Made by a program: the position numbers and the translations under genes. Positions 13,600 through 17,382 of a stretch of DNA of 17,382 bases are shown here, piece by piece; within the stretch, counting starts at the first letter, position 1, and every line of letters starts with the position of its first letter. The DNA comes from Methanothrix sp. GTDB lineage: Archaea > Halobacteriota > Methanosarcinia > Methanotrichales > Methanotrichaceae. The notes beneath the pieces were generated by a model that saw nothing but the letters and a program-made list of their open reading frames with translations, did no database searches and was not told the DNA's origin. The stretch is taken from assembly GCA_028708055.1 (NCBI GenBank), contig JAQVZT010000007.1:2680-20061 (forward strand), written 5' to 3'.

Positions 13600-13672
13600 T
13601 GGGGCCACGGCGATTTGAACGCCGGTCACAGGACCCCCAGTCCTGTAGGATACCAGGCTACCCTATGGCCCC
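13600..13672 (-). tRNA. tRNA-Pro (anticodon GGG)
   Basis: The minus strand folds as a full cloverleaf. The acceptor stem GGGGCCA/TGGCCCC is followed by discriminator A at 13600. The D-stem is GGGT/ATCC with GG in the loop. The anticodon stem CAGGA/TCCTG closes the 7-nt loop CTGGGGG, giving anticodon GGG after T33. The T-stem CGGCG/CGCCG holds loop TTCAAAT. There is no intron and no encoded CCA. A TATA-like box (13701-13711) lies upstream, and the gene is divergent from rnp4. Confidence 0.95.
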
Positions 13673-13700
13673 GCAAAGCGAACCCTAGGAAGCAGAGGTG

Positions 13701-13711
13701 ACATATAAGCA
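13701..13711 (-). promoter_or_regulatory. TATA box for tRNA-Pro
   Basis: The minus strand reads GCTTATATGT. Its centre is about 33 bp upstream of the mature 5' end at 13672, implying a short precursor leader. Confidence 0.5.
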
Positions 13712-13727
13712 TTTCCCATGATGGATA

Positions 13728-13739
13728 GATTAATAATCC
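13728..13739 (+). promoter_or_regulatory. TATA box for rnp4
   Basis: GATTAATAATCC is centred about 28 bp before the GTG at 13762, so the rnp4 mRNA is probably leaderless or nearly so. Confidence 0.4.
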
Positions 13740-13761
13740 CGACCTCTTTAGGTAACAGCCC

Positions 13762-14097
13762 GTGAGACGGAGAAAAGATGGTCAGAAGGCCAGAGAACTG
13801 GCCTTGCAGCGCATGGAGAGGCTATTTATACTGGCGGAGGAAGCGCACGCCGCTCATCCGGAGAGAAGCGACAGATATGTGCAGATCGCCAGGAAGATCA
13901 GCTCTCGAACCAGAGTGCGAATGCCCAGGCAGCTGAAGAGGCTTTTTTGCAGGCATTGCGGCGGCTTTCTCTCCGCAGCTGCCTCGAAAGTGAGGCTACG
14001 TGAAGGCGTTTTGACCACTACCTGCATGCTATGCGGCCAGCAGACAAGGCGGCCTTATCGGATCCCGGAAAGAGTGCTCGCGGAGAAATCACCATGA
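13762..14097 (+). CDS. rnp4: Ribonuclease P protein component 4 (Rpp21/Rpr2 family)
   Basis: Protein subunit of archaeal RNase P, which removes 5' leaders from precursor tRNAs; archaeal Rpp21 works as a pair with Rpp29 on the specificity side of the RNA. The 111-residue length is typical. The N-terminal helices (about 8-48) contain the family's SDRYVQIARKIS stretch (36-47). A zinc ribbon follows with C63-x2-C66 and C88-x2-C91, between them the basic KVRLREG strand. Highly basic overall, as expected for an RNA-binding protein. The start is GTG at 13762; the nearby ATG at 13778 is out of frame. It is divergent from tRNA-Pro across an 89-bp shared promoter region, a suggestive but possibly coincidental pairing of a processing factor with a tRNA gene. 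Confidence 0.9.
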   Translation: MRRRKDGQKARELALQRMERLFILAEEAHAAHPERSDRYVQIARKISSRTRVRMPRQLKRLFCRHCGGFLSAAASKVRLREGVLTTTCMLCGQQTRRPYRIPERVLAEKSP

Positions 14098-14167
14098 GCC
14101 TGAAACCCGGTAACCCTTAGCGGCAAAGCCACGTCAATAATGCCCGATAAATAACAGGCTGCATCTT

Positions 14168-14614
14168 TCAATCGACGCTATCGGATGGAGTCATCCCCAA
14201 CTGATTGTATCCGATGTATTGCATTATGCGCTCTCCCTCTTCTCCGATCAGCTCCTTCTCGCGATCGAGTATCTCTTTGACCAATTCATCGATGGGCGCC
14301 TTTCCCTCCCAATTTCTGGCCAGGATGTCTGGCGAGGCCGATTCCTTGGCGACTTCATTGGCGACAAAAGCACAGAGGTAGATATCGTCCACATAGCCGA
14401 CTGGGCCAAACTTCTCCTCGGGGATGATATCCTCGGGAAGGATAAAATATGCAATGGCGGCAATGACCAGCGGCGACATCGACCGAGGACAATCCGGGTC
14501 GTCCAGAAGCCTGGTCATCAGCTTGTAGAGGGCAGGAGCCTCTGCAATCAACCGGGAAAATTTGCCATCATAACCGGATATATCCTTTTCCAGTATGGCA
14601 TCAAATCTCTTCAA
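14168..14614 (-). CDS. DUF1232 (YkvA-like) family protein
   Basis: A 148-residue protein with the DUF1232 core: SPLVIAAIAYFILPEDIIPE (47-66), then FGPVGYVDDIYLCAFV (69-84). In this family the core is a short hydrophobic hairpin followed by a Gly-x-x-Asp-Asp motif, usually held to be membrane-associated; the molecular role is unknown. An acidic helical tail (90-148) follows. The start is TTG at 14612-14614, with AGGGG about 8 nt upstream and a TATA box (GTTATTTAATC, 14646-14656) that predicts transcription start near 14624. The next in-frame Met is residue 33, which would still leave the core intact, so the TTG is likely but not certain. It is convergent with rnp4 and lies downstream of the 15-bp repeat array. 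Confidence 0.85.
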   Translation of the reverse strand: MKRFDAILEKDISGYDGKFSRLIAEAPALYKLMTRLLDDPDCPRSMSPLVIAAIAYFILPEDIIPEEKFGPVGYVDDIYLCAFVANEVAKESASPDILARNWEGKAPIDELVKEILDREKELIGEEGERIMQYIGYNQLGMTPSDSVD

Positions 14615-14645
14615 ATCAAAAACCCCTATCCTCTTTATTGTGGGG

Positions 14646-14656
14646 GATTAAATAAC
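14646..14656 (-). promoter_or_regulatory. TATA box for the DUF1232 gene
   Basis: GTTATTTAATC on the minus strand, about 37 bp before the TTG start codon. Confidence 0.45.
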
Positions 14657-14685
14657 TCTTGTGCCCGAAAAAAGTTTAAGGCAAG

Positions 14686-14789
14686 GCAATTAGCTCATCG
14701 ATAATTAGCTCAGAGATAATTGTCTCAGCGATAATGAGCTCATAGATAATTAGCCTAGGATAATTAGCCTAGGGATAATGAGCTTATGG
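14686..14789. repeat. Array of seven imperfect 15-bp tandem repeats
   Basis: Seven head-to-tail units begin at 14686, 14701, 14716, 14731, 14746, 14760 and 14775; all are 15 bp except the fifth (14 bp). Consensus on the plus strand is ATAATTAGCTCAnnG. AATTAGCTCA-type cores are best kept; variants include AATGAGCTCA, with the palindrome TGAGCTCA, and AATTAGCCTAGG. The array fills most of the spacer between the HAD phosphatase gene and the DUF1232 gene and lies just upstream of the latter's TATA box. Confidence 0.85.
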
Positions 14790-14812
14790 AAATGGATGCG
14801 ATGGGCAGGCAA

Positions 14813-15616
14813 TCAAAGGCACCTGGCGAGATCAGCCATTGATTGCAAAACCATATCCGGCTTCACGCCAGAGCTATTTGCTATATCCTCCCGGTACTTT
14901 CCCGTTTTAACCAGTATTCCCTGCATGCCCATCTCCTGGGCTCCGTGAACGTCAGTCAGGATATCGTCCCCGATCATAGCCGCTTCTTCAGGCAATACCC
15001 GCAGATCCCGGAGAGCCAGCTGGAAGAAATCGCTTGAGGGCTTTCCCATGAGAAGCGCCTTTTTTCCCGTGGCATATTCCAGGGCGGCAACGAAGGGACC
15101 GGTTGACAGCACCAGACCTTGCGGCTCACTCCAGTATCGATCCATCTCCAGGGCAAGGATCTGCGCGCCGTCAAGGATGAGGCGCAGGGCCTGGTTTAGC
15201 CGGTCAAAGGTAAAGCCGTCTCCTGCGTCGCCCATCACCACATAGTCAACATCCTTGTCAGAGACGCAAATGCCAGCCTGCTCAAAGTCCCTGTGCACAT
15301 CTCCGGTGGTGAGGAGAAAGCATCTCTCTTTTCCCGACTTCTTGATATGCTCGATAGCGGCCAGAGGAGGAGTATAAATCTGCCTGGCGGCTATATCATA
15401 TCCCAGGCCCTGGAGGCGCTCTGCCACTGAGTCGCGAGCCCGGCGGGTGGAGTTGGAGACAAAACGATAGCCATATCCCAGCTCCTCCATCTTCTGCAGG
15501 CATTCTTTGACCCCTGGATAGGGATTATTCCCTTTGTATAAAACCCCGTCCAGATCGATAAGAAAAGCTCGGATAGCAGATAGGAGCATCATTTGATCTG
15601 ATGAATCTGAAGACAC
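14813..15616 (-). CDS. HAD-superfamily phosphatase, NagD/LHPP-like (class IIA)
   Basis: Predicted magnesium-dependent phosphohydrolase of 267 residues. Motif I is FLIDLDGVLYKG (18-29), with nucleophile D21 and acid/base D23. Motif II is VSNST (53-57). A class IIA (NagD-type) cap lies between motifs II and III (about 80-190). Motif III is K192 in LLMGKPSSDFF, and motif IV is MIGDDILTDVHGA (214-226) with D217/D218/D222. This layout fits NagD, 4-nitrophenylphosphatase and LHPP proteins; the substrate is undetermined. The start is GTG at 15614-15616; a TATA element (15641-15650) puts transcription start near 15618, so the mRNA may be leaderless. ATGs at 15592 and 15589 are alternatives that keep the whole domain. 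Divergent from the membrane-anchored protein at 15710. Confidence 0.92.
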   Translation of the reverse strand: MSSDSSDQMMLLSAIRAFLIDLDGVLYKGNNPYPGVKECLQKMEELGYGYRFVSNSTRRARDSVAERLQGLGYDIAARQIYTPPLAAIEHIKKSGKERCFLLTTGDVHRDFEQAGICVSDKDVDYVVMGDAGDGFTFDRLNQALRLILDGAQILALEMDRYWSEPQGLVLSTGPFVAALEYATGKKALLMGKPSSDFFQLALRDLRVLPEEAAMIGDDILTDVHGAQEMGMQGILVKTGKYREDIANSSGVKPDMVLQSMADLARCL

Positions 15617-15640
15617 ATCGGGATGTTATGCCTTTTTCAG

Positions 15641-15650
15641 GATATATCTT
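15641..15650 (-). promoter_or_regulatory. TATA box for the HAD phosphatase gene
   Basis: The minus strand reads AAGATATATC, centred about 30 bp before the GTG start. Confidence 0.4.
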
Positions 15651-15709
15651 TGTGCCTTGGTGAGCGGGCGCACATTTGATAAGGCTGCAGAGCATATCCG
15701 CGGCAAACG

Positions 15710-16378
15710 ATGTACGATCATCCTTTCAAATCAGGCGCATGGACGCTGCTCGTCCTGACAGCTATCTGCATGATCTGCTCAGGCGCTCAGTTTAATGGGA
15801 CCACCTACCAACTGGGCGAGAAAGAGGCGCTGGTCACTGTGCCGGTCAACGCCAGCCATCTGGATCTCACGCTATCCGATAAGACGGATAATATGACGCT
15901 GGTCGATGAAGCCGGCAAAAATGTAAGCTTCAACAGCAGCTATCGATTTCTGCGAGGAGACTACATCTACAATCTGACCTTTGCCGAGCAAGTCATAGGA
16001 AGGCTGAACTACACTATGCCTGTGCAGGGCCAGATGTTCATCCTTCCCATTCGAGAGCCAGGACCATTGCGCATAATTCTGCCGGAGGGTTTTACCACAG
16101 GAGAGCGCAGCCTGGGAATAGCAAAACCTGAACCTGACGTGTTTATTGATGATGCTTCAGGCAGTGCCGGAAGCATTCTAATCTGGAACAATACCACGCA
16201 GATAGCCTACGTTGAAGTCAATTATTACCGGAAAAGCGCACCTCAGGCAATGGCGATCATTATGAGCATCCTTGGCCTGACGGGATTGGTCCTCTTGGCG
16301 CAGTACTTCTTGAGCATCCGGAGGCTGAAAGCGGCAAGAATGGAAATGGAAAGCGAGGCGAATGGGAAAGGCCGGTAG
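15710..16378 (+). CDS. Membrane-anchored extracellular protein with many N-glycosylation sequons
   Basis: I do not recognise a named family with confidence (a DUF5803-like archaeal membrane protein is possible). The 222-residue product has an N-terminal hydrophobic segment (about 11-25), an extracellular region (about 26-176), a C-terminal transmembrane helix (about 178-202) and a short basic cytoplasmic tail (RRLKAARMEMESEANGKGR). The exposed part is beta-rich and carries at least eight N-x-S/T sequons (N29, N47, N61, N71, N75, N88, N100, N161), consistent with archaeal S-layer-type N-glycosylation. The only Cys residues (C20, C23) lie in the signal segment. ATG at 15710 has no ribosome-binding site; a TATA-like TTTGATAAGG about 30 bp upstream suggests leaderless expression. 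It is divergent from the phosphatase gene, and its role is unknown. Confidence 0.8.
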   Translation: MYDHPFKSGAWTLLVLTAICMICSGAQFNGTTYQLGEKEALVTVPVNASHLDLTLSDKTDNMTLVDEAGKNVSFNSSYRFLRGDYIYNLTFAEQVIGRLNYTMPVQGQMFILPIREPGPLRIILPEGFTTGERSLGIAKPEPDVFIDDASGSAGSILIWNNTTQIAYVEVNYYRKSAPQAMAIIMSILGLTGLVLLAQYFLSIRRLKAARMEMESEANGKGR

Positions 16379-16660
16379 AGATGCTGCCGCCTCAGGAAAA
16401 TATGGCGCTTCAGGAAAACAGGGCAATTGAGGAACACAAACTAAAGGAAATCGTCTGCCTCATGACCATCAGGCTGATTGTTTGTCTTTGCAGTTGATAT
16501 GGCAAGTTGATATAGCAGCAGATCCGGCCCATTTCAGCTCAAATTTGAACATATTGCAAAAAAGGGTTTCAGCTTAAACACGGTGAGACTATTAACAAAG
16601 GAGATGATGGGCGCAATTCCAGAACATATGCTTGATCTATCATCCTTATCATTCGCCATT
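16379..16660. other. Spacer of about 280 bp before the C45-family gene
   Basis: No convincing gene. A 38-codon frame starts 2 bp after the upstream stop (ATG 16381 to TGA 16495-16497; peptide begins MLPPQENMALQEN) and has no clear ribosome-binding site. A 13-bp tandem duplication AGTTGATATRGCA occupies 16492-16504 and 16505-16517. No strong terminator is seen for the upstream gene. Confidence 0.4.
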
Positions 16661-16671
16661 GTTTTATATCC
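16661..16671 (+). promoter_or_regulatory. TATA box for the C45-family gene
   Basis: GTTTTATATCC is centred about 26 bp before the ATG at 16692, the spacing expected of a leaderless archaeal transcript. It decides between this ATG and upstream in-frame TTG codons at 16632 and 16659, which would not be in the mRNA. Confidence 0.5.
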
Positions 16672-16691
16672 ACGATGCCAATATCCGCAAT

Positions 16692-17382
16692 ATGACCCGT
16701 CGAGCAGGAAACGATCTTCTGAATAAATCGTCTTTCAAAGAGCAAAAAGGCATCAAAATACTTCATCTGAAGGGCAGCCCCTATGAAATGGGCTATCAGC
16801 ATGGTTATCTCCTGGCCGATAAAATCGATCTGATGATAAAGCGAACGCTTCCGGCAACTATAGCTTACATCGCCCAGCAGACCGGCTCAGATCTTGAGAA
16901 ATCTGAAGAGATGATGTGGACCGGCCAGAAAAAAGCGGAACCTTATGTTCCCGGAGAATTCGCAGAAGAGATGAGAGGAATCGCTGATGGAGCAAAAGAC
17001 GCCGGGACGGATGTGACATTTGAGCAGATCCTGCTTTGGAACACCAATTATGATCAATGGTGCATCTATGCCCATCCCCATTACTGGCAGTGCGACGGCA
17101 AACCGGATGCTGATGATAGTGCCATTTCAAAATCTACTTCCGCTGCCGATTGCGCGCACCTGCCGCCCGCCGGAGGATGCAGCAGCTTCTGTGCCTGGGA
17201 TGAGTGGGCAGGAGGCGACGGCAGGCTAATCTTTGGCAAGAATGAGGACAATTTTAATATGCCGGAACAGCTGGATTGCCGCATGATGGTCGTGGCCGAT
17301 CCGGACCGCGGTTTTGGACACGCATTCATGACCTATCCGGGTATGATCGGCCTTGATGGCGGCCTGAACGAAGACGGTCTGG
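16692..17382 (+). CDS. C45-family autoproteolytic acyltransferase/hydrolase (5' part, runs off the window)
   Basis: The frame stays open from ATG 16692 to the window end (230 codons visible). The sequence resembles the acyl-CoA:6-aminopenicillanate acyltransferase-like, C45 peptidase group of Ntn hydrolases. KILHLKGSPYEMGYQHG (about 21-37) is the usual opening. EMRGIADGAKDAG and the WNTNYDQW segment precede GGCSSFCAWDEW, where C163 (17178-17180) is the expected nucleophile exposed by self-cleavage. GRLIFGKNEDNF then matches the family's post-nucleophile GKLI-x-GRN-x-D strand. Residues 1-162 would be the released or alpha-chain pro-segment. A second Cys, C167, lies close by. No signal peptide is visible, so the enzyme is probably cytoplasmic. 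The substrate is unknown; such proteins act on amide bonds of acylated amino compounds. Confidence 0.85.
   Translation, partial: MTRRAGNDLLNKSSFKEQKGIKILHLKGSPYEMGYQHGYLLADKIDLMIKRTLPATIAYIAQQTGSDLEKSEEMMWTGQKKAEPYVPGEFAEEMRGIADGAKDAGTDVTFEQILLWNTNYDQWCIYAHPHYWQCDGKPDADDSAISKSTSAADCAHLPPAGGCSSFCAWDEWAGGDGRLIFGKNEDNFNMPEQLDCRMMVVADPDRGFGHAFMTYPGMIGLDGGLNEDGL

Noticed and set aside
13600..13672. Integration (att) site of a mobile element at tRNA-Pro
   Set aside because: I found no second copy of the tRNA 3' end and no integrase in the window.
14686..14789. CRISPR array
   Set aside because: The units are contiguous 15-bp repeats with no unique spacers and no cas genes nearby.
16381..16497. 38-codon ORF directly after the sequon-rich protein
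   Set aside because: Short, no clear ribosome-binding site, no recognisable sequence; left as a spacer comment.

Overview
The window looks like chromosomal DNA of a methanogenic archaeon, most plausibly a Methanothrix (Methanosaeta)-type member of the Methanosarcinales. Seen directly: an archaeal-type RNase P protein subunit (Rpp21/Rnp4), a tRNA without an encoded CCA, TATA boxes about 25-30 bp before inferred transcription starts, GGTGA/GAGGT ribosome-binding sites, several apparently leaderless genes, and short oligo-T terminators. The genus is inferred from the style of the secreted proteins, not from a marker gene.

Layout. 15-692 (-): six-helix membrane protein of unknown function. 907-3294 (-): PLP-dependent arginine decarboxylase closely resembling bacterial AdiA, preceded by a spacer with three hairpins. 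3557-5008 (+): tandem pair of paralogous exported proteins sharing a CHPTDCDWG domain; the second adds a collagen-like linker and another domain. 5146-8511 (-): compact four-gene operon of an RLAN-type domain protein, an ATP-grasp ligase, a YkgJ-type cysteine cluster protein and a GCS2-type carboxylate-amine ligase. A possible 50-codon peptide gene (8511-8663) precedes it and is joined by a TAATG stop/start overlap. 8778-10946 (-): DUF255/thioredoxin-fold protein of the YyaL/SPATA20 family. 11035-11868 (-): exported protein built of three similar modules. 11914-12313: AT-rich spacer. 12374-13243 (+): exported protein of unknown function. 13600-13672 (-): tRNA-Pro(GGG), divergent from rnp4 at 13762-14097 (+). 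14168-14614 (-): DUF1232 protein. 14686-14789: seven-unit 15-bp repeat array. 14813-15616 (-): NagD/LHPP-like HAD phosphatase, divergent from a glycosylation-site-rich membrane-anchored protein (15710-16378, +). 16692 to the window end (+): 5' part of a C45-family autoproteolytic acyltransferase/hydrolase.

The best candidate for an undescribed system is the 5.1-8.7 kb amidoligase operon. Two peptide-bond-forming enzymes of different folds, a split RLAN module and a cysteine-cluster protein are translationally coupled, and a small peptide ORF sits in the leader. This suggests synthesis of a peptide-like metabolite, or amino-acid addition to a small carrier peptide. The product cannot be read from sequence. 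The other genes appear to be independent units: polyamine/acid metabolism (AdiA), RNA processing (rnp4, tRNA), phosphatase, and a strong cell-surface theme with five exported or anchored proteins.
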